Positions 25,421-40,170 of a stretch of 64,000 nt of DNA are shown piece after piece. How positions within the stretch are numbered: position 1 is the first letter of the stretch; every line of letters starts with the position of its first letter. This stretch comes from Parvularia atlantis. Lineage: Eukaryota; Opisthokonta; Rotosphaerida. Location: contig CALSCO010001524.1 in assembly GCA_943704415.1 (NCBI GenBank), positions 1 through 64,000 of the forward strand. Reading direction: 5' to 3'. The notes below the pieces were generated by a model, which was not told the origin of the DNA, made no database searches, and worked only from the letters and a program-made list of their open reading frames with translations. The position numbers and the translations under genes are program-made.

Positions 25421-28130
25421 TCACGACCGGCCAGCCGACGCGTCCGACGCGCTCGCGCCGCCCGACTGCTGCTCGAGCGAGACGAAGCTCTCGGGGAAGA
25501 AGCCCTTCTTGCCGCCGACCTCGCCGTACCACCAGCCCTGCGGGTACTTCTTGATCACCTGCGTGCGCGCGAGCGGCAGAGCAATCGTCAGGGAGCGAGT
25601 GGAGCGCGCGGCGCGACGCACGTTGATGCTGTCGCCCTTGCGCAGCGGCAGGCAGACGGGGTCCTCCGAGTTGAAGTCGTGCAGCGTGCGCGCCGTCCCC
25701 TCGCTGCCCGACGCGTCCGACGACGAGATCGAGCGCGGCGGCGGGGCGCTGACGGTCGACGGGCTGGGCGCGCGCACACAATGTCAGCGGCAGGGTGCAG
25801 CGGCGCACGCGAAACGCACTGCTGCTCCTGCTGCATGCCGCGCTCCTGGGACATCTCCGAAAGCAGGCCCTTCTGCTGCTCGCCACCCTGCTGCTGGAAC
25901 TGCTCCTGCTGCTGGCCGCGCTGCTCAAACTGCTGCTGCTGCTGCTGCTGCAGCGACGACGACGACTGCGCGGCGACAGGCGGTCAGGCCGTGCGCGGCG
26001 GGACAGGCGGCACCGGCGCACATGGATGCGGATCTCGTGCATGCGCTCGCCCATCGCTGGCTCGGACCCGGAACGCACGGGGATCTGCGTCGCGGGCGAC
26101 CTGCGGCAGCAGCGTGAGAACGGCGACACTGGCTGCGCACGGGACGCACCACTGCGACGACTGGCCACCGCGCTCGCGCTCGTCACGGCGGCCCTCCTCG
26201 AACGAGCTCGTAGGCATCTGCAGACGCTCGTCGTCCTCTTGCTGCTGCTGCTGCTGCTGCTGCTGCTGGCCCTCGCCCTTGGACTTGCTGCGCTCCACAA
26301 TGCCCTCGTCGCCACTGCGCACGCTCTCGTGCTGCTCGCCCTCGCGCTGCTCGCCCTCGCCCTCGTGCTGCTCGCCGCGAATCTGCTCGCCGCTCTCGGG
26401 CATGAACTGGACCTGGTACGGCTCGATGTCCTCGCCTGGGCGCGCGTAGAAGACGCGCTGGACCTGGATCGGGAACTGCTGACCGTCGAACTGCTGCATC
26501 TGCATCGGCTGCTGCATCTGCATCGGCTGCTGCATCGGCAGGGTCTGCTGCAGCTGCTGGCCGCCGTACACCGACGTCAGCGGCAGCTCGAACTGTTGGC
26601 CCTGGGGCAGCGGCAGCTGGTAAGACGACTGCATGCCCTGGCTCTCCTCGTTGCGGTACGCCTCGTTGTACGGCATCAGGCCCTCGAGGCCGTACTGCGG
26701 GTGCGCGGGCGCGTGCATGTCACTGCCTCCCTGCACAACGTGACGGGACGGCAGGCGCACCGTAAACGTGCCGGGGGCCACGCCCGTGACCGTGACGGGC
26801 GCGACGATCGTGCCGGACGGGACGTCGGACATTTCGCGGAAGGGCTTACGCGGGTCTGCGCGTCGTCACGCTGTTGTCAGTCTGCGGCTTGCTGCGTGCG
26901 CGAGCGCAACGCACTGAGCGAGTCACGCACGGGCAGGCCGACGTGGCCGGACGCGTCGCTCGACATGCCGGCGCCCTGCAGCGACGTCGTCTGCGGCCAG
27001 CGCGCCCGCAGTCAGCACCTCGCCAAACCAGCCAGCACGCGCGCGCACGCGCACGCACCTGCGTCAACAGCGTCGGGTGGAAGATCGACTGGTTCGGCAC
27101 GACGGGCTCGGGCGGCGGGACGAAGCGCTTGGGGGACTTGACGTCTGTGTCGCGGGTCAGCATCGGCCGTTCCGCTTGCAGCCCCGGCGGGCGCACGCTT
27201 GCGGTTGCCCTCGCTCACGTAGGCCATCAGGCGCTTGTGGTCCGGCGTGAGCAGCGGCTTGGGCTCGCCCGTCGAGAGCCACGTCATGGGACCCTGGTTG
27301 AGGTGCTGGCGCGCGGCGTTGATCTGGTCGCGATGGTTTCAGCACGGGGCGCACGCGTCGCGCTCAGTGCACGGCCGCACCTCGGCCGCGCAGGCGTTGT
27401 AGTACTCGTACTCAGCGTCAAGGAACTGGAGCAGGATCAGGCGCTGGTACTCGTCGCCCATCATCACCTTGATCATCAGGTCCTTGGCCGTGATCATGGC
27501 CGCCTGGAGGCGCCGGCCGGCCTGTGGCGCACGCGGTGGCGGGTGTGAGCAGGACAGGGCGCAGGACACCGCATGCACACACACCTCGAGGTAGCGCTCG
27601 TTGACGTAGTACGGCGACTCGAGGTCGGTCTCCTTGCGGCCGAGCAGGTTGTCGTACTCGAGGCGGCGCTGGTGCACCTTGCGCACGGCGCGCTTGGCCG
27701 TGTTGACCTCGACGTCGAGGAAGCGGTTCCAGAACGCAATGTAGTTGTTGCGCGAGAGCGACTCGAACGTGTGCTGGTTGACGGCGAGCTTTTCCTGCAG
27801 CTCGCCCACGCGCACGAGCGTGTACGACAGCGCGCTGTCGTCCGGGAACTGCGCGGCGCGCGGCGCGTGAGACGGCATCGCACCGGCACAGGCGGCGCGC
27901 ACCTGGGCACCGCACAGCACGAGGGCCTGACCAAAGTGCAGGTTGGCGGCAGCGCCGTTGCGCGCGCCCATGGCGAACGTGTCCTTGCTCACGCGCATGA
28001 CCGACTCGAGCGCGTGCACGCGGTTGTTGAAGATCTCCTCCACGCGCAGGTAGTCCTCGGGTAGCTGCGTCGCGCGCTTGGCGCCCGAGCGCTCGATCGC
28101 CATCTCACGCAGCGAGTTCATCAGGCCCAT
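25421..28130 (-). CDS. BAR-SH3 membrane-remodelling adaptor with Q/M-rich linker
   Basis: Amphiphysin/Rvs167/endophilin-like organisation: a BAR dimer to bend membrane and an SH3 to recruit proline-rich partners, typically in endocytosis. The BAR domain occupies 28.1-27.36 kb (MGLMNSLREMAIERSGAKR, SRNNYIAFWNRFLDVEV, then YQRLILLQFLDAEYEYYNA). The linker passes PKRFVPPPEPVVPNQSIFHP and, through an intron ending at about 26867, joins RDSL to NPRKPFREMSDVPSG. That junction uses a good GTGCGT donor and keeps frame, so I merge what could look like two genes. A long Gln/Met/Glu-rich part with a polyQ run follows. The C-terminal SH3 is TLHDFNSEDPVCLPL, QGWWYGEV and GFFPESFVSL. The start is chosen at 28130; an upstream exon is possible because a GTGCGC-repeat intron-like sequence lies just 5'. 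Confidence 0.85.
26241..26269 (-). repeat. CTG/CAG trinucleotide repeat encoding polyQ in BAR-SH3
   Basis: Uninterrupted CTG run on the plus strand, read as CAG glutamine codons on the minus strand; prone to length variation. Confidence 0.95.
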
Positions 28131-28449
28131 GTTGTCGTTATCCACTGCGGCAGCGTGCGCGTGCGCGTGCGCGTGCGCGTGTGTGAGCGGCCTCTTCTGC
28201 ACTGCGGTGCGGACGGCCACGCCGCGCCACCTGGAGCCGGCACGCGTGCGCGAGAGCGGAAAAAAAAATATGCCTGGCCGTGTGGGACGCGCCCGCGCCT
28301 TTATGAAGCGAACAGCACTTGCGCCGCGTGAAGTGGCCGGGGTGGTTGTGTGGCGAGAGATGGACCGAGGCGCACGCGCACCGCGCGCGCTCGTGTCCCC
28401 TCGGCGTCATCTTGACGACGCCGGCCGTGTGACGTCGCGGGAGTGTCGA
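28131..28449. other. Spacer between BAR-SH3 start and unknown gene
   Basis: 319 nt. It contains about five GTGCGC/GCGTGC hexamer repeats (28152-28180), possibly inside a 5' intron of the BAR-SH3 gene (minus-strand acceptor CTGCCGCAG at about 28140). An A9 tract with AATATG lies at 28260-28271. A short minus ORF covers much of it but has no recognisable content. Confidence 0.45.
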
Positions 28450-28984
28450 TCAGGCCGGTGATGACGATGACGACATCGTGCCGCCGCCCCGCGCGCCGCC
28501 GCTCCCGCCACCAGTTCCGCCACTGTTCGGGGTCAAGGGCGGGCCGCTGCCCGTGCGCCGCCGCGCCTCGTCCAGCAGCGCGTCGAACGGGTCACGTGGG
28601 GCGCCGCGCTGCTTGACATCGAGGTCGGCGCGGAGCGACGCGGCGAGGTCGCTCTCTGTGCGAGCGCGATACGCACACGACGCGTCAGCCGATCTAGCAG
28701 CAGATGCGGTGGGGGCAGCTGCGGCATGACGCACCCGCCGGCCGCTCGGCCCAGACCGCCTGGAGCACGATCGGCGCGTCGCTGTCGCGCTCCGGCAGCA
28801 CGAACTTGTCCTCGCGCGCGCCGGCCGGGCGCGTGGGCCGCACATCGGGTCCGCCGTGCACGGGGCGCAGCGCGGCGACACCGCGGCCGAAGAAGAGCTC
28901 GACGCGGCGGCGCTCGACGACGCGCGTCCTCGGCGGCAGCGCGAGCGGTGCCCCTCCAGCCCCGACGACTGTCACGGAGGACAT
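28450..28984 (-). CDS. Small uncharacterised protein
   Basis: Two exons. The first starts at 28982-28984 (MSSVTVVGAGGAPLALPPR), is basic then rich in proline/arginine, and contains DKFVLPERDSDAPIVLQAVW. A GTGCGT intron with a GCTGAC branch-like motif and CACAG acceptor (about 28666-28745) joins RPA to ESDLAASLRADLDVK. The C-terminus has DPFDALLDEARRR followed by a glycine/serine-rich tail ending SSSSSPA. About 150 residues. No family was recognised. It is supported as a gene by codon use, a proper intron, and a divergent start 23 nt from NSUN2. Confidence 0.6.
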
Positions 28985-29007
28985 TTCGGCAAGTGCGTGG
29001 TGGAGCG
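28985..29007. promoter_or_regulatory. 23-nt bidirectional spacer, unknown gene / NSUN2
   Basis: The smallest start-to-start distance in the window. Either start could be displaced if a 5' exon was missed, but both reading frames fit well here. Confidence 0.35.
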
Positions 29008-32362
<3,355 letters not shown>

Positions 32363-32420
32363 CCCGTGTGTGCATGTCGCGCAAACAGAGCGAAAGACAG
32401 CGTGAGAAACAACGTCTAGG

Positions 32421-35049
32421 TCAGTCGAGCTTGAACATTTTCTTGAGCTCGTCCATGTCGTCAACGGTCTTGCGCTCGCGCAGGACGCGGCGCGCGATCG
32501 GCACTAGGTTGTGCACGTTCCACATGAGCACGCCGACCACGCGCTTGTCCTTCAGGTAGAACACGACGCCCTTGCCGAACGCCTGCTTGTCGCTCGCCTC
32601 GGGCGTTGCGCCGGCGTCGGGCGTCGCAACCGTTGCGGCGGCCTTGAGCTCTGCCGCCGCGGCCTCGGCTGCCGCAGCCTCTGCCGGCGCCACGTGGTCG
32701 CCCGACGCCTCCTGCGAGCGCGCCGCGTCAGTCACCGCCGCGACCAGAGCGTTGGCGGCGCGTGCCTTGAGCGCGTCGACGTCGCCCGAGCGCGCGGCGT
32801 CGCCCAGGGCCTGCGCCTGCTTCGGCGTGTCGGTCGGCGCGGCGGCCGCCCACATCGCCACGGTTGGCAGGCGCGAATCGGTCAGGCCGACAGCCTCGTA
32901 GCCGACGTGCGGCCCGAGGTCGCTCCTGCAGCCCGCACGTCAGAGTGAGCGTGCGCCATACGGCTGCGCGCAGACGCACCAATACATGCTCTGGTGGCTG
33001 AACGCGCGCCGGGCGCCCATCATGTTCTCGGCCGCGGCGCGCCCAGAGATGACCGCGTGGTCGTAGTGCTCGACGCGGCGCCGGCCGAGCGCGATGTCGT
33101 GGTACGACGACACGTCGCCGGCCTGCGCGGCGTGTCAGCCTTGCGCGTCGCATGGCTCTAGCACGCACCACAAAGATGTTGGAGCGCGCCTCCAGCTCCG
33201 AGTTGGCGACGACGCCACCGCGCACCTCGTCGATCTCCAGCCCAGCCTCGCTGCGCACGCGTCGTCAGCGCACACGCACCGCAGCATCGCCATCGCACCG
33301 CGCGAGCTCCACGTCCGGCTCCAGGCCGACCGACACAACGACGTGGTCGACGACGCGCTCGCCGCCGTCGGCGAAGCGGATGAGGACGCGCTGCTTGCCC
33401 GTGGCCGGGTCCTTGTGCGGCTCAAAGCCCGTGACGCTCGTCTTCGTCAGCACGTCCACGCCCTCTGCGCCCGCGCGTCAGGCTCGGCGCTGTCTGCGCT
33501 TGGCGCGGCACGCACCCTCGCGCACGCGGTTCGTCGTCCAATTGCTGAGGTAGCGCGGCAGAACGAGGCCCATGTTGCCTGGCGTGGCGGGTGAGCGCGC
33601 GACGCACGCAGCGCGCCACGGCAGCGAGCGCGCACCCTCCTCGGGGAAGATCTGCGTCACCTTCAGGTTGGCGTTGCGCTTGGCTGCGCACGCGTGGCGT
33701 TGTGAGGGCCGGCGCACGCTGAGCAAGCAACACGCACCCCGCACAGCGAGGCCGCATGCGAGCTCGCTGCCGAGGAAGCCGCCGCCGATGACCGCGACGT
33801 GCTCGGCCGAGCGCGCGACGGCGTCCAGCCGCCTAAAGTCGTCGAGCTGCAGCCTGGTTGAGTCAAGCACGAGCGAGGACGAGAGCGCACCTTGCGGAAG
33901 GTTGTCACGTGCGCGCGCAGCTCGGGCGCGAGCGTGCGCATGGCCGGCAGCTGGCGCGGGACACCGCCCGTCGCCAGCAGCAGCTTCTCGTAGAAGATCA
34001 CCTGGCCGTTGTCGAGCACGACCTTGCGCAGGTCTGGGTCGAGCCCAACGGCCTTGTGGCCGACGATGAGGTTCGGCTTGGCGGAGCTCTCCGGCAGCGC
34101 GTCCCCGTCCTTGAGCACGTTGTAGAACGACTCGGTGGTGTACATCAGGCTGCGCACCGGTCAGCACGCGCGGCTAGACGGTCCGCAAGCGCACTTCTTC
34201 GTGAAGCCGTTCCAGTCGATGAACTCGAGCGTCTGCGCCACGTCCGCCTCCTCGCTGAACCACAGCTCCTTTGACAGTGGCGTACGCATGTACGGCAGGT
34301 GCGGCTCGTCGCCGACGACCAGCAGCTGTGCGCTCTCGCTGCGTCACGCGATCGGCCGGCGCGATCGATCTAGCGCACCTGCCCGTTCGGGTCGTTGCGC
34401 GAGATCGTGCGCAGGGCCGAGAAGGCCGCCGTGCCTGCGCCCACAATCAGGTACTTGACGCTCAGCGGCTTGAGCTCGACGACGACGGGCGCGGGCGGCG
34501 CCGGCGCGGGCTCCGGCTCCTTCTCGGCGGGCGCGGCGGGCGCTGGCGTCGTCTCGGATGCGACGGGCGCAGCGGGCGCGGCAGGCGCGTCAGGCGCGGC
34601 GGCCGGCTCTTTCTCCTTCTTGGCCGATGGCGCGGCGGCCGGCTTGCGTGACGGCGGCGCGGGCTTGCCGCCGACCATCGACGAGAGCGCCTGCCGTGCG
34701 GCTTCGTGTGAGCCATTCGTTGCTCAGCGCGGTCGCGGACGCCGTCTTGCGCACATAGACAATGAGCGCGGCACCGCCGAGCACGCCGACGAGCTGCAGC
34801 AGGCGGCTGTCACGGCCGCGCTCGGTGCGCGTCGCCATCCCGCGCTGCCGTTCCCGTCAGCCTTCGCAGCGCGGGCCACGTGGGATGCGGCGCGGCGCGC
34901 ACCGTCGAGAGGGTCACGGCCGGCGCGGGCGGCGCGCGCAGACGCAGCAACTGCGGCACGAGGAGGCGGTGCGGCAGGCGCGCGGCGGCCGGGCGCACGG
35001 CCGACGCGGCGGGGCGCGCGAGCGGCGATGCGACCAGGCGGTGCAGCAT
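32421..35049 (-). CDS. AIFM1: Apoptosis-inducing factor 1-like mitochondrial flavoprotein
   Basis: FAD/NADH oxidoreductase of the mitochondrial intermembrane space, needed in animals for respiratory-chain biogenesis through CHCHD4. The start at 35047-35049 gives an Arg/Leu/Ala presequence ([13 protein letters not shown]). Exon 2 encodes a membrane anchor ([16 protein letters not shown]) and exon 3 an Ala/Pro-rich linker, as in AIFM1. The FAD site is [29 protein letters not shown] is an AIF signature. The NADH site is [32 protein letters not shown] and [20 protein letters not shown] follow, the latter rebuilt across an intron. The C-terminal domain has a family-atypical Ala/Glu-rich insertion before [18 protein letters not shown]. 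About nine introns. Confidence 0.93.
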
Positions 35050-35108
35050 GGGACGGCTGTGTGCGTGCCAGTGGCAATTGATGCACAGTTACCGCGCAGA
35101 CCGCCATC
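35050..35108. promoter_or_regulatory. Bidirectional promoter, AIFM1 / TFIIE-alpha
   Basis: 59 nt between starts. It contains AATTGATGCACAG (35076-35088), a motif repeated almost exactly in the XPNPEP1/PIAS spacer (46859-46871). Confidence 0.5.
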
Positions 35109-36788
35109 ATGGCAAGTGAGGCGAGCGCGTCAGAGGACATCCTGCGCCTGCTCGTCCAGCGCGTCGGGCGCGCGTTCTACGACGACAAGTGCGTGGTCGT
35201 GCTCGACATGCTGCTCAACTACCAGGGGTGCGGCGCGACTGCGATTCACCCGCCGTGCGCGAGACGCTGCTCAAGGCGAGGCGCACGCGCAGGATGAGCA
35301 CCGACGTGCTCGCGCAGAAGGTGCAGATGCCCATCAAGCAGCTGCAGAGCAACCTCAACCGGATGGAGAAGGACCACCTGCTGGCGTGGTGCGGCTGCAC
35401 GCGTGTGTGCGCATCGGCCCGTGTGTGACGGCCGCGCGCAGGGAGCTCGGCAGCCTCAAGATGGGCCGCGACAACAAGCCCATCAAGACCAAGATCTACT
35501 TCATCAACTACAAGCGCTTCGTCGACTCGGTCAAGTACAAGATCATGATGATACGCGCGCGGCTGCAGTCGTTCGCGACGCACGTGCGTGTGTGCGCGCG
35601 TGCACGAGAGGCAAACGCTCACGGCCGAGCGCAGAAAGAGGAGGAGATCTTCTACTTCCGCTGCCCGGGCTGGTGCCAGCGCCAGTTCTCGATGATCGAT
35701 GCGCTGCAGCTCAAGCGCGAGGTGTACACGGGCGCGGGCTTTGAGTTTATCTGTGACAAGTGCGCGGCGGCGCGGGCGTGGCGACGCGCCTGCTCATCGG
35801 AGGTGCAACCCAGGTGCGACGTCCCGCTCACCGAGATCGACAATTCGGAGACGGTGCAGGGCGGGCAGCAGCAGCAGCAAAAGTGCGCCTCCGCGCACGC
35901 GCATTCGCCAGGTCTGACGTGCGCTGGCGCAGGCTGATTGACCAGCTCAAGCCGTTCACCGACATGCTGCGCAAGACCGAGGAGCTCATCATCCCGAGGC
36001 GCGGGCGTCCTCTGCGCAGGGCGACGCACGTGCTGACCCATGGGTGCGCGCACCGCGCAGCTACACGGGCTCGCCGGCCGACGAGGTCATGGAGAAGAAG
36101 GAGTACGAGGAGTACAAGCGGCTCGAGGCCGAGCACGGTGGGCCGAGCGGGTCGGGCGGCATCTACGGTGCGCGTGCCTCGGCTCACGTGCTGCTGCTGA
36201 CTAAACGTGGGCACACGCAGCGCGCAAGCAGAACGCGCCCGACTACTATCAAAAGCTCGAGAAGGAGATCGAGGTGCGCATCCAGGATGTCGCAAGCACC
36301 AAGGCCGACAATCGGCCCAAGTCGTGCGCCGCGCCCCCCTCTCGGTCGCGACCGCTCATACGCACACGCGCATGTACAGCCAGCCGCTGCCGCCGTGGAT
36401 GCAGGGCAGCACGATCGGGGCCGGTGCGTGCGGCGCCGCTTCCAGAACGCCGCGCTCATGAGCGCGCAGGGCGAGCGCTCAAGCGCCAGCGGCTCGACGG
36501 CGAGGACGACGGCGACGACGTGGCGGGCGGCGCGGCAGGCAGTGAGGCGGCTGCGAGCGTCACGATCAAGCCGGACGAGGACGGCGAGGAGTTTGCGACA
36601 CTCGCGCCGCTCACCGAGCAGCCTGCCGGTTTGTTGTCGCGCACCCTGCTGCGGCCACGGCTGCCTGACGCCGGACGTGCGCAGACTACATTGAGTCGTA
36701 CTACAACCAGCTGCTGCAGCAGCAGGACGAGGAGCAGGAGGAGTTTGAGGAGGTGCCCGTGCCCGAGCAGCCGCCCGGGACGGCCTGA
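35109..36788 (+). CDS. GTF2E1: Transcription initiation factor IIE subunit alpha
   Basis: General Pol II factor that recruits TFIIH and helps open the promoter. The start at 35109 gives MASEASASEDILRLLVQRV. The winged-helix domain spans the first five exons (DKCVVVLDMLLNYQG, MSTDVLAQKVQMPIKQLQSN). The zinc ribbon is YFRCPGWCQRQFS with FEFICDKC; its first knuckle is C-x3-C instead of the usual C-x2-C. Later parts are DQLKPFTDMLRKTEELI, APDYYQKLEKEIEVRI and a short acidic C-terminus (QQQDEEQEEFEEVPVPEQ) as in TFIIE-alpha, which binds TFIIH p62. About 400 residues and ten exons. Stop 36786-36788. Confidence 0.9.
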
Positions 36789-36813
36789 TTATAGTCATAT
36801 CATGAGTAGAAGA

Positions 36814-36819
36814 TGTACA
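36814..36819. terminator. TGTACA between convergent TFIIE-alpha and coiled-coil genes
   Basis: Palindromic hexamer in a 49-nt AT-richer spacer between facing stop codons. Confidence 0.4.
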
Positions 36820-36837
36820 GCATGCAATATGGGGCGC

Positions 36838-37979
36838 TCAGCTCCCCGCCTCGGAGACGCGCCCGAGGTTCTGCAGCATCAGCGCGAGGTTCTGCAGCTG
36901 CGCCGCGCCGCCCACAAGCTGCTGCAAGCTCTCGCGCGCGCGCTTGCTCGTCTGCTCGAGCCCCTGCGCCACCAGGGCAATCTGCTGCTGCTGCTCGGCC
37001 GTGAGGTTGCCCATGCCCACGTTGGAGAAGTTGAATGCGGTCGTCCCGCCGCTGCCCGCTGCCGCCGCCGCCGCTGCCGCCGCCGTGGCCGCCGCCGCCG
37101 CCGCGCGCGCCTCCATCAGCTGCTGGCGGCACGCGTTCAGCTCGAGCTGCAGCTTAGTCGCGAGCGCCTCGCTCTGGCTCGCGCGCTGGTTGGCCGTCTG
37201 CAGCGCGAGCTCGACCGACTTGACGGCCTTCTCGAGCGACGCGGCCTCCTGCGCGTCCTTGGCGCGCAGCTTGCGGTACTCCTTCTCCATCGCGACGGCC
37301 TTGGCCTCGAGCGTGTGCCGCAGGCTGGGGGGGGGGGCGCGCGCGTGAGCGAGCACAAAACGACGGCGATCAGGTCGATGCACCTGCGCTCGTGCTCCAG
37401 CTGCCGCCGCAGCTCGTCCACAGAATCGCTCGCAGCACCGCTTGTGAGCGGCGCCGTCGGCGGCCGGGGCGGCGGCGGCAGCTGCGGCGTGATCGTGTCA
37501 AAGTCCTCGTCCTCGTCGTCGTCAAACAGCGCGCTCGTCTTGACCGCGGCAGGGGGCGGCGGCGGCACAAGCGCCGTGCTCGACCCGGGCCGCGCCTTGC
37601 TGGCGGCGGGAGGCGGCGAGCCAACGGGCGGCAGCATCGTCGTCGCCTTGCCGTTGCCGGCGCGCGCGGGCGGCTTGGGCGCGTCGTCATCGGGGAACGT
37701 GTCCGAGTCGGACGAGCCGTCCGAGAAGAGCGTCGTCGCTGCCGCCCTGGGCTTGGCACGTGTCGACGTCGGCGCGGCTGCCGCCTGCGTGGCGCCCGGT
37801 GCTGCCGCCGTCGCCGCCGTCTTGAAGAACGAGAACGGGTTGTCCTCCTTCGCGGCGTTCTTCTTCTTCTTCGGCGGCAACTCGCCGCCCGCCGCGATCG
37901 CCGCCGCCTTGGCCGCCGCGTCCTCGGCGCCGTCGACGTCGACCACCGCCGCCTTCTTCTTCGGCTTCGTGTCACCCAT
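36838..37979 (-). CDS. Acidic-motif, NPF-containing coiled-coil protein
   Basis: Unrecognised protein of about 360 residues in two exons. The start at 37977-37979 gives MGDTKPKKKAAVVDVDG. The N-terminal half is disordered, with a basic run (PPKKKKNAAKEDNPFSFF) containing an NPF tripeptide (an EH-domain ligand in endocytic proteins). It also has two hydrophobic-acidic clusters (TLFSDGSSDSDTFPDDD and ALFDDDEDEDFDTI) like the trafficking LF-acidic or clathrin/adaptor motifs. After the intron (about 37333-37390) a coiled coil follows (LRHTLEAKAVAMEKEYRKL, ANQRASQSEALATKLQLEL). The tail is poly-Ala, then TAFNFSNVGMGNLTAEQQQ. A vesicle-trafficking adaptor is a reasonable guess, not a demonstrated role. 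Confidence 0.7.
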
Positions 37980-38010
37980 CTCGGCCGTTCTAACTGCAAA
38001 CTGCGACGTG

Positions 38011-38016
38011 TGTACA
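38011..38016. terminator. TGTACA just downstream of the NDR kinase stop
   Basis: Palindromic hexamer 17 nt past the stop codon, inside the 53-nt gap before the next gene on the same strand. Confidence 0.4.
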
Positions 38017-38032
38017 CAGCGGGACCCGCGCA

Positions 38033-40170
38033 TCACTCGTCGACGTCCATGAGGAAGCGCGCGTCGGTGGCGGCAGCAGTACCGCCCGGTGAGGCCGACA
38101 GCGTGCCCTGGTGTGCGCGCGTCAACGAGTAGCAGCACGGTGCGCGGGCAAGGGCGCACCATCCACTCCGGGTGGCGGTACGTGAAGCCCACAAACGGCG
38201 CGCGGCTGGCTGGCGGCTGCTCGGTGGCGGCGGTGGCCGTGGCGGCGGCCAGCGCCGGCACGGGGCCGCCCGGCGGCTGCTCGTCAAAGTTGGACGTGTC
38301 GGTGGGCGACGTCAGGAAAGGCACGTACGGCGCCTGGTGCTCGCGTTAGCGGTGAGATTGCGGTGTGGTGCACTCACACGGCACCTGGTACTCGCGCAGC
38401 CGCTCCCAAACGACACCGGCAAACCACGAGTGCGCCTGGATCTGCGCGAGCGAGCCCCAGCGGCGACTGCGGTCCTCGATCAGCCTGCGCAGCACGCGGG
38501 TCAGCGCTCGCACGTCAGTCGAGCGCGCGAAACGCACCGGGTCACCAGGTCCCACATCTCGTCGCTCATCAGACGCTCACCGGCCTCGGTCTCGCCGTCC
38601 TCAAACTCGGGCCGCTGCAGCGTCTCGCGGAAGCGCAGGATGTCCATGAAGGTAGCGTCGTAGTTCTCGGACCAGAACGGCGGATACTCTGCGACCTCGG
38701 TGTCACGCGGTCTCACCTACGCGCTGTGCGTGCGACGCACCCGCGACCATCTCGTACATCATGCACCCGAGCGCCCAGTAGTCGACGAGGCGGTCGTACG
38801 GCTGGCCGACGACGACCTCGGGCGCCATGTAGTCGGGGCTGCCGACGACCGAGTTGCCCTGCGCGTGCGCGCGAATGAGGCCGCGGTGCGCAAGATGACC
38901 GTTAACACGCACCCGCGCACGGTCACTGCCGCGCCCGAGACTGTGGAAGCCGCTGCGGCGCTCGACCGAGTTGCGGTACGCGCCATCGGCGTCGCGTACG
39001 GCCTCGAGCTGCGCACCGCGCGCTGAGCACAACCCAGGCGCGTAACACGTATGACGCTGCGCACCTTGGCGACCATCGCCGCGATCGCCTCATCGCTCAG
39101 GCCGCCCTTGGCCATGCCAAAGTCGGTCAGCTTGACGTGGCCCGTGTGGTCGATCAGGAAGTTCTCGGGCTTGAGGTCGCTGCGCGCTCGTGTGTGTGTG
39201 TGTGTGTGGTGAGCGGCGGGCTCGCGCGAGCCAGGCGAGCCGCACACCGGTGCAAGAAACCGAAGCCGTGCAGCGTCGCGACGGCCATGAACGCCTCGGC
39301 CATGTAGAAGCGCGCGTTGCGCTCGGTGAGCGCGCCGGCCTTGCTGAGCAGCGTGCGCATGTCGCCGCCGGGCACGTACTCCATCTGCAGCACGATCCAG
39401 TGAACTAGCCGATGCGGGCGCGCACGGCCGAGCGCGCACGGCCAGATAGACGTGCGTCGCGTCCTGGAAGCTGTAGAGGAGCCTCACGAGCCAGTCGGAG
39501 CGGGCCGTGGCGAGCACATCGCGCTCGGTCATGGTGCGCTCGAGCTGTGCGCACGGGACGAGGGGTTCAGCGCTGTGGCAGGAAGGCGACGGCCGGCCGC
39601 ACCGCCTTGCGCTGCACGAGGATCTGCTTGTCCATGCGCTTGACGGCGCAGATCTCGTTTGTGTCGGCCTTGTGGCACACGAAGACCTCGATGCGCCGCA
39701 ACACGGCTGTCAGCAGCAGCGGCAGCGGCGACGGCGGCGCCGATCGAGCAGCGCGCAGCGTGCGCACCTCGCCGTAGCCGCCCTGGCCGATCTTCCTCAC
39801 GACGCGGAAGTGCTCGAAGCGGAGCCGCAGCCGGCGCCGCCGCAGGAACGCCGTCTCGCGCTCGGCGTGCTGCGCGAGCGCCTGCGCGGCCTCGTCGGGC
39901 GTGACGCGCGCCGGATCGAGCGTCTCGCGCAGGCGCTGCAGCCGCTGCTTGCGCTTGTGCAGGTACGCGAGCAGGCTGAAGTAGTGCTCCTGGCGACGGC
40001 CGCCGCGTGAGTCGCCGTGCACACGGGCGGCATCGTCGGCGCACGAGGAAGATGTACTTGAACGCGGCCACGCGCCGCTCCGTGCTCACAGCCGGCATCA
40101 GCGGCACCGCGCGGGCGACCGGCGCGACGAGCGGCGGCGGCGCGGACGAGGCGTCGACCAGCGACGACAT
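38033..40170 (-). CDS. NDR/LATS-family AGC serine/threonine kinase
   Basis: Hippo/MEN-type kinase controlling morphogenesis and cell division, activated by MOB proteins and an STE20 kinase. The start at 40168-40170 gives [13 protein letters not shown]. The N-terminal MOB-binding helix region is [19 protein letters not shown]. Kinase motifs: the glycine loop [10 protein letters not shown], lysine in [34 protein letters not shown] (split by an intron carrying a CA tract), and [10 protein letters not shown] long basic activation-segment insert typical of NDR kinases precedes [19 protein letters not shown]. The C-terminal hydrophobic motif is [12 protein letters not shown]. The last short exon ends FLMDVDE. 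About 530 residues and about nine introns. Subfamily call (NDR versus LATS) is not resolved. Confidence 0.92.
39191..39208 (-). repeat. (CA)9 tract near an acceptor in the NDR kinase
   Basis: On the coding strand a CA tract lies between a GCTCAC branch-like motif and the GCGCAG acceptor of the intron splitting HR/DLKPEN, the same layout as the P450 intron tract. Confidence 0.9.

Noticed and set aside
28152-28180. GTGCGC hexamer tandem as a telomere-like or regulatory array
   Set aside because: Short, few copies, and best explained as slippage within an intron-like sequence of the BAR-SH3 leader.
26846-28220. Separate BAR-only gene
   Set aside because: A GTGCGT donor and GCGCAG acceptor join it in frame to the SH3-containing part, with no stop or promoter-like gap between.
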